The notes under the pieces: model-generated
Databases searched by the model: none
Told to the model about the DNA's origin: nothing
Seen by the model: only the letters and a program-made list of their open reading frames with translations
Shown here: piece by piece, positions 1-8,009 of the stretch
How the letters are laid out: the number at the start of each line of letters is the position of its first letter
How positions within the stretch are numbered: the stretch's first letter is position 1
Made by a program: the position numbers and the translations under genes
Assembly (NCBI GenBank): GCA_949298535.1
Contig: CASFXA010000049.1
Coordinates: forward strand, 1-33,528
Length of the DNA: 33,528 bases
Direction: 5' to 3'
DNA from: an uncultured Oscillospiraceae bacterium
Lineage (GTDB): Bacteria > Bacillota > Clostridia > Oscillospirales > Ruminococcaceae

Positions 1-15
1 GGGGAGGTTTTGTCA

Positions 16-525
16 ATGGAACAGTGGAATGTAGTACGCCCGGAGGATCTCAATCGTTCTCCTTTTCAGATGATCGGGAAGGATTGGATGCTTATTACCG
101 CGGAAAAAGAGGGCAAGGTCAACACCATGACCGCCAGCTGGGGCGGCATGGGGGTGCTGTGGGAAAAAAACGTGGCCTTTATCTTTGTTCGCCATTCCCG
201 CCACACCTATGAATTCCTGGAAGCGGCAGACGGCTTTTCCTGCACCTTCTATCCGGAACAATATCGCCAGCAGCTTTCCTACTGCGGAACGGTTTCCGGC
301 CGGGATGAAGACAAGGTGGCCCATTGCGGCTTCACAGTGGAACATGCTTATGGAATTCCTTTTTTCCAGCAGGCGGAAACCGTTCTTCTCTGCAAAACCC
401 TTTACTCCCAGCAGCTGGAGGAGAAGAATTTCCTGGATCCGGAAATTTTCCCCCGGTGCTATGGGGATAAGGACCTCCATCGGATGTATGTAGGGGAGAT
501 TTTGGAGCTGCGCCGCAAGGAATGA
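16..525 (+). CDS. Flavin reductase-like domain protein
   Basis: This is a 169-residue protein of the flavin reductase-like (FMN-binding split-barrel) family. Members bind FMN and act as flavin reductases or as NAD(P)H-linked flavoproteins. The N-terminal part has the family pattern: a segment NTMTASWGG at about residues 35-43, then strands containing VAFIFVRHSRHTYEFL. The ATG at position 16 is preferred over the in-frame TTG at position 10 because GGGGAGG at 1-7 lies eight bases before it. It is a single gene closed by a strong terminator. No partner oxygenase is visible, so the substrate is unknown. Family assignment is fairly sure; function is not. Confidence 0.8.
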   Translation: MEQWNVVRPEDLNRSPFQMIGKDWMLITAEKEGKVNTMTASWGGMGVLWEKNVAFIFVRHSRHTYEFLEAADGFSCTFYPEQYRQQLSYCGTVSGRDEDKVAHCGFTVEHAYGIPFFQQAETVLLCKTLYSQQLEEKNFLDPEIFPRCYGDKDLHRMYVGEILELRRKE

Positions 526-560
526 TCCCCGATCTCTTCTTTTGCTCCAACAGAAAAAGA

Positions 561-602
561 CAGATCCCGTCATCTTGGCTGGATGACGGGATCTGTTTTT
601 TC
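561..602. terminator. Bidirectional intrinsic terminator between the flavin reductase gene and citC
   Basis: A perfect 14-bp stem (561-574 with 582-595) with a 7-base loop is followed by a T-run on the + strand. An A-rich run before the stem supplies a T-run for the - strand. It can therefore end both the upstream + gene and the convergent citC transcript. Confidence 0.92.
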
Positions 603-638
603 TGGAAAAGCGGGCCTGCCGCAGGGGAAAAAGTCCGC

Positions 639-1646
639 TTATGAAGCGCTCTCCTGGAGTTTTTTCAGCACAGGTTGAGCGGCGTCGCTTTGGAGATAGG
701 CAAAGGTGGTGGGAGGCACCAGCTGCCGAACCTCCTCCAGTTTGCCCTGGGCCAGCAGGGCGCGCACCCGGGAGGCGCTGATGGGCTGCCCTTCCTGTTC
801 CTTCCGGGGCAGCTCTACCACCTGGATTTCCGGCTCTAGCCGTTCCCTGAGGGTTTGATTGTAAATCGCCGTTACCGGGGAAAGGGGCTCGGTGCCCACA
901 TACCGCCGGCGGACTCCCAGGGTGGGGGCGGTGTGGGCCCGGAAAATTTCAGCGTCGATGGCGCAGTGGGCGTAAGCCAGCTGGGTTTCCTTGGTAAAAT
1001 AAGAAGGAAAGGTAAGGGAAGATACCGCGTAGCGTCCCCCGGCAAGCACCACCACATTGGGCAGGTGGGCAGTGCCCTGACGGATCAAACGGATCCGGTC
1101 CTCAAAAGGAAAGACGGACACGTCCTCCTGGACTGCCAGAACGATCACTTTATCGCACTGAGCGGCGGCGGTTTCCACCAGATACTGATGCCCCAGGGTG
1201 AAGGGATTGCAGTTCATCACCATAGCCGCAGTCAAAGGGGCAGGCGGTCCGGCTTCAGCCTTAATCTGGGCGCAGTACTCCTGGATTCCAGGCCGGCCCC
1301 ACTCCATCAGCGCGGCATAAGGCCGGGCGACTGCCACCTGCCGAAAGCCCAGGCCCCGGAACATCACCGCTTTTTCAGGCTTGGTGAACAGGTGCAGATT
1401 GGTTCGCCCCGCCTCCCGGGCTTTTCCGATGAGGTGGGTGATGACGGTGGCGGTGAGATCCTCCCCCTGATGGTCGGGGCTGACCGCCATCATCTGGATC
1501 ATATCTTCCCAGAGGGAGCCAGTGGCCACCAGTTCGTCGTCCTCAAAAACTCCTACTGTATATTCCGCCTTATAGTTAGGAGTCAGGCCGCATCGCCGCA
1601 GCAGCGGCTCCGCCCGATGCAGATCGATGGGATATTCTTCCCGCAT
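639..1646 (-). CDS. citC: [Citrate (pro-3S)-lyase] ligase, CitC
   Basis: CitC acetylates the thiol of the prosthetic group on the citrate lyase acyl-carrier subunit, using acetate and ATP, to activate the enzyme. The 335-residue product has the usual two parts. The first is an N-terminal GNAT-like segment (about 10-125, including VATGSLWEDMIQMMAVSPDHQG). The second is a nucleotidyltransferase part starting with MNCNPFTLGHQYLVE, where NPFTLGH is the HxGH-like nucleotide-binding motif, with a later ISASRVR segment typical of this fold. The ATG at 1646 is chosen over an upstream in-frame ATG at 1673 because AGGAGG lies at a proper distance before it. No citD, citE, citF, citX or citG is present nearby, so it is an orphan here. 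The divergent LysR gene may control it. Confidence 0.88.
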   Translation of the reverse strand: MREEYPIDLHRAEPLLRRCGLTPNYKAEYTVGVFEDDELVATGSLWEDMIQMMAVSPDHQGEDLTATVITHLIGKAREAGRTNLHLFTKPEKAVMFRGLGFRQVAVARPYAALMEWGRPGIQEYCAQIKAEAGPPAPLTAAMVMNCNPFTLGHQYLVETAAAQCDKVIVLAVQEDVSVFPFEDRIRLIRQGTAHLPNVVVLAGGRYAVSSLTFPSYFTKETQLAYAHCAIDAEIFRAHTAPTLGVRRRYVGTEPLSPVTAIYNQTLRERLEPEIQVVELPRKEQEGQPISASRVRALLAQGKLEEVRQLVPPTTFAYLQSDAAQPVLKKLQESAS

Positions 1647-1698
1647 AGGTTGTTCCTCCTTTTCCAAAAACATCTTGCAGCTTCCATGGTCTTATGCT

Positions 1699-1727
1699 AT
1701 GATAACATATCTTGTTTTTTCAGGCAA
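1699..1727 (-). promoter_or_regulatory. Sigma-A-like promoter for citC
   Basis: On the minus strand TTGCCT (1727-1722) and TATCAT (1704-1699) are separated by exactly 17 bases. They stand about 50 bases before the citC start. Confidence 0.65.
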
Positions 1728-1810
1728 CGGCAAATCCCTTTTCCTGCCAGATTCTCTAGATGAAAAAAACAGCAGAGGCACAAATATTTTTCAAATCAAC
1801 AGCTGAGTGA

Positions 1811-1839
1811 TTGACGGCAAAACTCACATATTATATAAT
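1811..1839 (+). promoter_or_regulatory. Sigma-A-like promoter for the LysR gene, overlapped by a palindrome
   Basis: TTGACG (1811-1816) and TATAAT (1834-1839) have 17-base spacing. The -10 lies inside a perfect 14-bp palindrome, ATATTATATAATAT (1828-1841). The palindrome could be an operator or simply AT-rich promoter sequence. The predicted start near 1846 gives a leader of about 170 bases before the LysR start codon. Confidence 0.65.
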
Positions 1840-1874
1840 ATAAATTGTAATATTCTCATAGGTTATGCACAGAG

Positions 1875-1918
1875 AAGAACCTTTATTTCCGTATTTTCCC
1901 AAATAAGAGTTCTTTTCA
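1875..1918 (+). other. Hairpin in the LysR gene leader
   Basis: AAGAACCTTTATTT (1875-1888) can pair with AAATAAGAGTTCTT (1901-1914) at 12 of 14 positions around a 12-base loop. A short pyrimidine run TTTTC follows. It could be a weak attenuator or a regulator-binding inverted repeat. Only the pairing is seen; the role is inferred. Confidence 0.4.
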
Positions 1919-2013
1919 CAAACCTGGAGATTTTAATCTGTTCCAGGATGGCAACCGCTGTCTGAGCTCCGGCTGACGCCCATGGAAATAGTTGACGCAG
2001 GAGGTGCTTGCCA

Positions 2014-2958
2014 TTGACGCAAAAAGAACTGATTTATATTACCACCATTGCAGAGGAAGGAAATATTTCCAAAGCGGCGGAGAAGTTATTTATTGCGCAA
2101 CCCTCTCTGAGCCGTTGCCTGTCCAATATCGAAAAATCCCTGGGCGCAGAGTTGTTTAAGCGCACTTCTGATGGGATGAAACCCACCCCGGCGGGGGAGT
2201 GCTATATTGCCAGCGCCAGAATGATCTTGAAAACCTATAGCGATATGAAGGTGCAGCTTTCCCGGCTCAACGATATGAAGGCAGGAAAATTGACCGTTGG
2301 CACCACCACTTTTCTGGGATCATTCGCCCTGCCGGCAGTCCTGAAAACCTTCAGCACGCTGTATCCCAATATTGAAATCACCATTGTGGAAGACGTTTCC
2401 TTGAACATTGAAAACGAAATTATCAAAGGGACGGTGGATCTGGGAATTTTGCACACTCCGCTGGTCACCGATGCTGTGGAGTATCAACGGTTGACACGGG
2501 AGCGGTTTTTGTTGGCGGTTCCGCCGGAGGACCCCCTGAACGATCAATATTATGTGAAGGACGACAGCCAGGAAAAATATCTGGACATTCGTCTGACCGC
2601 CAATCGCTCCTATATTCTCACCCACCCCACCCAGCGGACCCGGCAGGTGGCAAACCGGATTTTGGCGGAAGCAGGCATCACCCCCAAGGTCCGCTTTTCC
2701 ACCAAGAGCATCCAAACCGCTACCCGGCTGGTGAGCGCTGACCTGGGGTTCACATTGGTTCCCCACAGCTACTGCTCCCTGTTCAGTCAGGATTATTCTC
2801 CCAATTATTATTTCTTGGATGAAGTTTATCGGCCTTATTGGGAGCTGGTGGTTTGTTATTCCAGAGAGCTGCCCCTGTCCAAGGCCGCCGAGGAGCTGAT
2901 CCGTATCAGCACAGAAACCATGCCCTATCTCTATTATCATCAGGAGCGGGGACGCTGA
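2014..2958 (+). CDS. LysR-family transcriptional regulator
   Basis: This is a LysR-type DNA-binding regulator. The N-terminal winged helix-turn-helix spans about residues 1-60 (KAAEKLFIAQPSLSRCLSNI is the recognition region). The effector-binding periplasmic-binding-like domain follows from about residue 90 (GKLTVGTTTFLGSFALPAVL). The likely start is the TTG at 2014, nine bases after AGGAGG (1999-2004). The in-frame TTG at 2008 is only three bases from that ribosome site. It is divergent from citC, the usual layout of a LysR regulator and its target, so citrate metabolism is a possible target by position only. A strong terminator-like hairpin follows about 200 bases downstream. Confidence 0.9.
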   Translation: MTQKELIYITTIAEEGNISKAAEKLFIAQPSLSRCLSNIEKSLGAELFKRTSDGMKPTPAGECYIASARMILKTYSDMKVQLSRLNDMKAGKLTVGTTTFLGSFALPAVLKTFSTLYPNIEITIVEDVSLNIENEIIKGTVDLGILHTPLVTDAVEYQRLTRERFLLAVPPEDPLNDQYYVKDDSQEKYLDIRLTANRSYILTHPTQRTRQVANRILAEAGITPKVRFSTKSIQTATRLVSADLGFTLVPHSYCSLFSQDYSPNYYFLDEVYRPYWELVVCYSRELPLSKAAEELIRISTETMPYLYYHQERGR

Positions 2959-3153
2959 AGGTGACAGTCCCGCTATCCATAACCGTTTTCTGTTTCAGTC
3001 ATCCTGCTTGCTGCTGAAGGGGCGCAGGCTGTGATCGTTTCCTTTTCAGCAGCTTGAGCGAAAGCGCAGGTTCCCCTTTTTGATTCTTGTTGATTTTTGT
3101 TTTCCCCTGTGACAGAGGACAAAATTGAAAAAGCAGCTGTATTCGCCGATGCG

Positions 3154-3198
3154 ACGTCAGGGGGCCGGAAGAATTTTCTTCCGGCCCCCTGACGTTTT
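3154..3198 (+). terminator. Large terminator-like hairpin
   Basis: An 18-bp perfect stem (3154-3171 with 3178-3195) encloses a six-base loop AATTTT, followed by TTTATGTT. The stem is very strong but the T-run is short. It probably ends LysR transcription and blocks read-through into the convergent genes. Confidence 0.75.
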
Positions 3199-3257
3199 AT
3201 GTTCTGCGACGAAAAAATGACCGGCTTGTACGCAAAATATTGAGTTTCAAACAGATT

Positions 3258-3305
3258 AAACGGGCACTCTCATTCCGGCAACAGGAGAGCGCCCGTTTTT
3301 CCTTG
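3258..3305. terminator. Second terminator in the convergent gap
   Basis: CGGGCACTCTC (3261-3271) pairs with GAGAGCGCCCG (3285-3295) with one mismatch, followed on the + strand by TTTTTCCTT. On the - strand the stem is followed by GTTTAATC. It may act in both directions and is the nearest end signal for the minus-strand sensor-kinase operon. Confidence 0.7.
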
Positions 3306-3404
3306 ATTTCAGTTTCAAATCCTGAAGTTTACCCACCAGGGCAGAATTCTTCGGGAGAATTTGTGGTGCATTGCTGGATGATGCTGACTCCGCCAACCAG
3401 GGAA

Positions 3405-4388
3405 TCAAGGCAGCATGGAAAGCGCGGCAGCGAGGGCGTCCAAGGCGGGGAGAGCCGTCTGCTTTGGCGGAGTTCTTTGCTCCACTGCCTTCAGGAAGCG
3501 GTGCATCACGCCGGAACCATGAGGCCAATGCTCTTTTGGGACAAACGGTTGGGAAAAATAAGAGCCATCGGAATAGCGGATGCGCAGGGCGGTTTCCGGA
3601 TCCGGATAAAGGGATAAAGTCCCTTTTTGGCAATAAAGATCGATGGGGGAGCGCCACCCCTCATAGCAGCACCAGCTGGCAGCGAGAACGCCAATAACGC
3701 CGCCCGGCGTGCGGAAGAGCCCCAGGCAGGTGTCCTCTACGGAAATGGGAAGGCCCCGGGCGCTTTTTTTATCCAGCGTGCCGGACAGATGAGCGACAGG
3801 CAGCAGTTTTTCCTCCAGCAGCCATGAAATGGCGTGAAGCCCATGAACTGCGAGATCCAGAGAGGCGCCGCCGCCGGCTTTGTCCTTTTGAAAAAACCAA
3901 AGTTTTTCCGCAGCGGGATCGTCCTTCCGTTCCGGACCCTCACAGCCAATCATTCCCCGGAAAAAGAGGACTCGCCCCAGGCTGCCGGAACGAAGCTGTT
4001 CTTTTGCCAGTTCAAAGGCTGGCTCCATCACCAGATTATGGGCGATCATCAGCACACGTCCGGTTTTTTCCGCTGTTTGGATCATCGCTTCCCCTTCCGC
4101 CTGGGAGATGGCCATAGGTTTTTCACACAGGACGTCCTTTCCCGCTTCCATCGCGGCGATGCTTTGGGAGGCGTGAAAGACATTGGGGGAGGAGATCACG
4201 ACGGCATCCACCTGAGGGTCGGCCAAAAGGGCGTCAAAGGTGGGGTAAGCCATTCCCAACTGCTTTGGAGCGTCAGGAGAGGGATGAGGGGAATAATACC
4301 CTCTGCAAACGCCGTGTTCGGCCAGCAGCTCCGGCAGATGGCGGCTCTGAACGATGTCTCCTGCGCCGCAAAAAGCAACCTCAATCAT
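3405..4388 (-). CDS. Gfo/Idh/MocA-family oxidoreductase
   Basis: This is an NAD(P)-dependent dehydrogenase of the glucose-fructose oxidoreductase / inositol dehydrogenase family, 327 residues, a normal length. The N-terminal Rossmann segment is MIEVAFCGAGDIVQSRHLPE. The conserved nicotinamide-site motif CEKPMA is near residue 90, and a histidine segment VHGLHAISWL is near residue 185, as in family members acting on cyclic polyols or sugar derivatives. The start overlaps the stop of the response-regulator gene by four bases (ATGA), so the two are translationally coupled. The substrate is likely a sugar or inositol handled by the neighbouring importer island; the sequence alone does not say which. 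Confidence 0.87.
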   Translation of the reverse strand: MIEVAFCGAGDIVQSRHLPELLAEHGVCRGYYSPHPSPDAPKQLGMAYPTFDALLADPQVDAVVISSPNVFHASQSIAAMEAGKDVLCEKPMAISQAEGEAMIQTAEKTGRVLMIAHNLVMEPAFELAKEQLRSGSLGRVLFFRGMIGCEGPERKDDPAAEKLWFFQKDKAGGGASLDLAVHGLHAISWLLEEKLLPVAHLSGTLDKKSARGLPISVEDTCLGLFRTPGGVIGVLAASWCCYEGWRSPIDLYCQKGTLSLYPDPETALRIRYSDGSYFSQPFVPKEHWPHGSGVMHRFLKAVEQRTPPKQTALPALDALAAALSMLP

Positions 4389-5923
4389 AAAGCACCATCC
4401 TTTTGATCTGTTTTAAGGTGGGATGCGGCACGAAATTCCGAGGGAGACAGTCCGGTGGTGATGCGGAAAATACGGGAAAAATAATGGGGATCTTCATATC
4501 CCACCAGCTGAGCCACATCCCGCAGAGGAATATCCGGATGAGAGCAGATCAGCTCCTTGGCGCGCTCTACCCGGATGCTTACCAGATATTTCATAGGGGT
4601 CATTCCATATTGTTTTTTAAACAGCGTACTCAGATAGGTGGGAGAGATGCCGAAGGAGCAGGCGAGGGTTTGCAGTTCCACCTGTTCCCGGTAATTTTGA
4701 TGCAGATAGCTGGCGATTTGATGCAGGATCATATCGGTGGAGGAACTGGACCCATAGAGACAATCACAGGAGAGCAAAAAGCGATGCACCCGGGAGACAA
4801 ATCCTTCTCGCAGCTGTTCCGCGGGGGTGCAAAGAAGCAATTCCCGCAGCATCAGATCCAGAGTTTGCAGACGATCATCGGACAGACCAAACAGGTAGGT
4901 TCGCAGGGAAAGGAGAATGGAATCCAGCAGGGAATAAATGGCGCTTTGAGTGGATCCAGGAGGAAGCTGCTGCTGCAAAATTGCGGAGAGGGTTCTGGAA
5001 AAACGATGGAGATCCCCGGCTTCCAAAGGGGCCAGCAGGTTTTTTTCATCCCCTTTTGAGAGGACGGACGCCGGGTGATGGGGGAGCGGGAGCCGGGCGT
5101 CCAGAAAATGTCCGCGGTCCGGTATGAGGGCTGAGGCGATCCATTTGCGGCAATTATTGACGGCGGCGGAAAGCTGGGAGGGGGAAGCTCCCAGGTGGCC
5201 GGCAATGGTGAGCTGTTTTTGCTGTGCAAAAGTTTCCAGATATTCCGGCCACGAAGGGGAAATTTCAGGAGGGCGAACAAAACCCAGTACATACAGCAAC
5301 TGGTTGGGAGGACCACATTCCAGCATCCAGCAGTGATCGGCCTGTTCTGTCAGAGCGGCGGGAAGAACGCAGAGATCCCGGTCCAGGGGCGTAATCAGCT
5401 GATAGGAAAAAGAGCCGTTGTAATACCATCCCTGGTTGAAGACGAAGACATGATAGGAGGACAATTCGTCCGGCAGGATGGCGCTGGTGGCATAATGTCC
5501 GATACATTCCCGCAGATACTGGTCCACCGCCTGATGGATGGAATGGAAGAGGGTGTCTTTCATTTTGTTCAGCACAGACGCCAGTTCATCGATGTTCAGA
5601 GGTTTCAGCAGATAATCGGTCAGCTGAAACTGAAGCGCCTTTCGGACGTAATCGAACTCCTGGTAGCCGCTGAGCATGGCGATGCAGATGAGAGGATACT
5701 GCCGGCGCACCTCTTCCACCAGGGCAAAACCGTCCATCACCGGCATACGCACGTCGGACAAGATGATATGAGGGCGAATGGAAGGGATGAGCTCCAATGC
5801 TTCCGCCCCGTTATAGGCTTTTCCTGCAATCATGACGTCGGTGACGCCGCTTTGGAGGATGCAGCGCTCGATGCGGCGCATGGACGGCGGCTCATCCTCC
5901 ACAATGAGAATACGGTAAATCAT
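4385..5923 (-). CDS. AraC-type response regulator (YesN-like)
   Basis: This is a 512-residue cytoplasmic response regulator. An N-terminal receiver domain (about 1-120) has the acidic pair E9/D10, the phospho-acceptor D57 in ILSDVRMPVMDG and the lysine in LLKPL. A long, poorly conserved linker (about 130-400) follows. The C-terminal AraC-type DNA-binding domain (about 405-505) has two helix-turn-helix units, with the signature GYEDPHYFSRIFRITTGLSPSEFR. It overlaps the upstream kinase gene and the downstream dehydrogenase gene by four bases each. In this YesM/YesN class the regulator usually activates a neighbouring sugar importer. The divergent binding-protein gene at 8010 is the obvious target. 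Confidence 0.93.
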   Translation of the reverse strand: MIYRILIVEDEPPSMRRIERCILQSGVTDVMIAGKAYNGAEALELIPSIRPHIILSDVRMPVMDGFALVEEVRRQYPLICIAMLSGYQEFDYVRKALQFQLTDYLLKPLNIDELASVLNKMKDTLFHSIHQAVDQYLRECIGHYATSAILPDELSSYHVFVFNQGWYYNGSFSYQLITPLDRDLCVLPAALTEQADHCWMLECGPPNQLLYVLGFVRPPEISPSWPEYLETFAQQKQLTIAGHLGASPSQLSAAVNNCRKWIASALIPDRGHFLDARLPLPHHPASVLSKGDEKNLLAPLEAGDLHRFSRTLSAILQQQLPPGSTQSAIYSLLDSILLSLRTYLFGLSDDRLQTLDLMLRELLLCTPAEQLREGFVSRVHRFLLSCDCLYGSSSSTDMILHQIASYLHQNYREQVELQTLACSFGISPTYLSTLFKKQYGMTPMKYLVSIRVERAKELICSHPDIPLRDVAQLVGYEDPHYFSRIFRITTGLSPSEFRAASHLKTDQKDGAL

Positions 5924-7743
5924 AGCGTTGTTTCTCCTGATGTGTTGGGGGTATTTTCCACCGGCAGCGTGATGGTGACAACCGAACCGGAGGGGAGACG
6001 GTTATTCAGTTCCATACGCACCTTGCCATGGTATCGTAGATATAGCCTGGAATAGGTGTTCATCAGTCCTACGTTGCTGGAGCCGGGGTCCTTCAGTTCT
6101 GTCAGCATCTGCTGATCAGACGCGAAGCGGGAGATACGCTGCCGCAGCTGCTCCAGAATTTGACTGGAAAAGCCGCATCCGTTATCTTCCACCGTTATGG
6201 TGAGCCATTCAGTGAGAATCTGAATCCGGATCAAAATTTCCCATGGCGGGCGCACTGTACACAGCCCATGTTTGTAGCAGTTTTCGGCCAGGGGCTGCAA
6301 GATCAGCCTTGGAACAATGATTTCCTGGGGATGCCCCTCCACCTGGATGGAAAAGGACAAGGCTGTCTCATAACGTGTTTGCATCAAAAGCAGATATTTT
6401 TTGGTGTGATTGATTTCCTGTTCCAACGTCACCAGAGGGTGGTCGTAGTCTGTCACATATCGCAGCATATCCACCAGATACCGGCAGCTTTGCTCAATCT
6501 CCGCTTCGCCCTTTTCGTCCGCCAAAGCGGCGATGGTGTTCAGCGTATTGTAGAGAAAATGAGGATTCATTTGGGACTGAAGGGCCAGCAAACAGGCTTT
6601 CGCTTCCGCCTGCCGCATCTGGGCGTGCTGTTGGATGGACAGGTCCACCCGGGCCAGCATCTGTTCAAAGGCCTGGCGCAGCAGCTGGATCTCATCGTCT
6701 GTTTCCTCCGGCTCAAAGGTGATGTCCAAACGATCCGCGTCGATGGCTTCAATGGATTGACGCAATTTTCTCAAAGGCATCGTCAGGTTTTGGGAGATGA
6801 TGGTTACTGCTGTTAAGGAAAGCAGCAGGATTACCGCCAGGGCATAAAGGATAAACTGAAACAGCAGGGCCGTATTGTGGTAAAGCTCGCTTTGAGGCCA
6901 CAGGACGATGGTTTTCCATCCGCTGTATTCTGAGACCACCGCGGAATAAAAGTACAGGGTGCCGTTGACAAACACATTGCCCTTGGCAGAATCCCGGCTG
7001 CGGGCGCTCTGCAGGATGGGATCATCCTGGCTGATCCCGTAGGGATAGATGACGGAATCATTCTGATCGATGACAAAGGTGTGTCTGGAGTCGCTGACAG
7101 GGGCGCAGATCTCCTCGAGGTGGGAAAATTTTTGTTGCACCTCCAGCGTTCCAAGATACCGGCCAGTGCTGGTCATCAGCGCCCGGGCCACAGAAAATAC
7201 CACATCCTCCTCCAGGGTCCATTCGTTTTGTCTGGGGGGAATGATTGCCCGGGCCCCGCCCAGTTCCATGACGCTGTTTTGCCAGGGGATGCTTCCCAGC
7301 ACTTCCCCGATATAGGGCTGATCCAGCCCCTCGATGCTCCAGCCGAAGTAGTAACCCTGTTCCGGCTGGAAGACGGACACCATGGGAGAGATGAATACCG
7401 GGGTATTCAGCGTAAAGATCAGCCGATCCACCTGCTTTTGAAATTCATACTCCTCCAAAGCGAAGGAGGTGTCATAAACGGGGCGATTGTTCAGGGCGGT
7501 GAGGGCGTCAATAAAATCCTTGTTTCCCAACATTCCCAGGGCGATGCGGTCCAGATTGGCCAGTTCGCTGTCCAACTGACTGCTGATGCCGCTGGACAGC
7601 TCCACAATATTGTCCTCCATATTGCTTCTCATATAGCTGCGGATGTAGAAATAAAAAAATACAGAGATCACAAAGAAGGACGCCAGGATAATGGCGGCGT
7701 AGGAAATAATCAGTTTGGTACGGAGATTATTTTTCTTAAACAT
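5920..7743 (-). CDS. Sensor histidine kinase (YesM-like)
   Basis: This is a 607-residue membrane sensor kinase of the LytS/YesM type. A first membrane segment (about 12-32) is followed by an extracellular sensing region of roughly 250 residues, probably dCache-like. A second membrane segment (LFQFILYALAVILLLSLTA) leads to a HAMP domain. The His_kinase block LQSQMNPHFLYNTLN has the phospho-acceptor H395. The ATPase domain has the N-box LQPLAENCYKHG and the G1 motif VEDNGCGF. The ATG at 7743 is preferred over an upstream in-frame ATG at 7845 because it is followed by a normal membrane-anchor start (MFKKNNLRTKLIISY) and preceded by an AGGTG ribosome site. It is the first gene of a coupled three-gene operon. 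Confidence 0.93.
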   Translation of the reverse strand: MFKKNNLRTKLIISYAAIILASFFVISVFFYFYIRSYMRSNMEDNIVELSSGISSQLDSELANLDRIALGMLGNKDFIDALTALNNRPVYDTSFALEEYEFQKQVDRLIFTLNTPVFISPMVSVFQPEQGYYFGWSIEGLDQPYIGEVLGSIPWQNSVMELGGARAIIPPRQNEWTLEEDVVFSVARALMTSTGRYLGTLEVQQKFSHLEEICAPVSDSRHTFVIDQNDSVIYPYGISQDDPILQSARSRDSAKGNVFVNGTLYFYSAVVSEYSGWKTIVLWPQSELYHNTALLFQFILYALAVILLLSLTAVTIISQNLTMPLRKLRQSIEAIDADRLDITFEPEETDDEIQLLRQAFEQMLARVDLSIQQHAQMRQAEAKACLLALQSQMNPHFLYNTLNTIAALADEKGEAEIEQSCRYLVDMLRYVTDYDHPLVTLEQEINHTKKYLLLMQTRYETALSFSIQVEGHPQEIIVPRLILQPLAENCYKHGLCTVRPPWEILIRIQILTEWLTITVEDNGCGFSSQILEQLRQRISRFASDQQMLTELKDPGSSNVGLMNTYSRLYLRYHGKVRMELNNRLPSGSVVTITLPVENTPNTSGETTL

Positions 7744-7777
7744 GACGCACCTGCCAGAGAAATCATAAGATACTAAT

Positions 7778-7806
7778 ATTATAACATTTATTGCTGGCGG
7801 AAGGAA
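7778..7806 (-). promoter_or_regulatory. Possible promoter for the kinase-regulator operon
   Basis: On the minus strand TATAAT (7783-7778) lies 35 bases before the kinase start codon. A weak TTCCTT (7806-7801) stands 17 bases upstream. Confidence 0.4.
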
Positions 7807-7888
7807 TAGAAAGGAGGAAAAAAGAGAAAAAACAGGGCATTTCATATGAAAAGCGTGATAAAATCATGTAAATTATAGATAATATTCT

Positions 7889-7950
7889 AAAAAAGTCTAC
7901 CAATTTTCAAAAAACAGTCCATTTTCTTTGCTGCAAAGGGTGCCTATAAT
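7889..7950 (+). promoter_or_regulatory. Activator-type promoter with a direct repeat, before the binding-protein gene
   Basis: TATAAT at 7945-7950 has no good -35 sequence (TTTTCT at 7922-7927). Just upstream, and overlapping the -35 position, is an imperfect tandem repeat. The first copy starts AAAAAAGTC at 7889 and ends ATTTTC at 7908. The second starts AAAAAACAGTC at 7909 and ends ATTTTC at 7926, a 20-base step. A weak -35 covered by direct repeats two helical turns apart is what AraC-type activators need. The divergent response regulator is the expected binder. Confidence 0.5.
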
Positions 7951-8009
7951 GAAGGCAAGGAGAAACTCCTGAATGTATCAAATTATACGGAAAAAGGAGA
8001 GAGATTGCC

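Larger units (their letters stand above)
2959..3404. other. Structured intergenic region without a gene
   Basis: This gap lies between the convergent LysR and Gfo/Idh/MocA genes. It holds an imperfect hairpin (GCTGCTGAA at 3010-3018 with TTCAGCAGC at 3045-3053), the large 3154-3195 hairpin and the 3258-3305 hairpin. The short reading frames here have no ribosome site or recognisable domain. Confidence 0.6.

Noticed and set aside
7781..7790. ATAACATTTA as a further copy of the GntR operator core
   Set aside because: It differs at the eighth base of the core and overlaps the minus-strand -10 TATAAT, so resemblance is likely due to AT richness.
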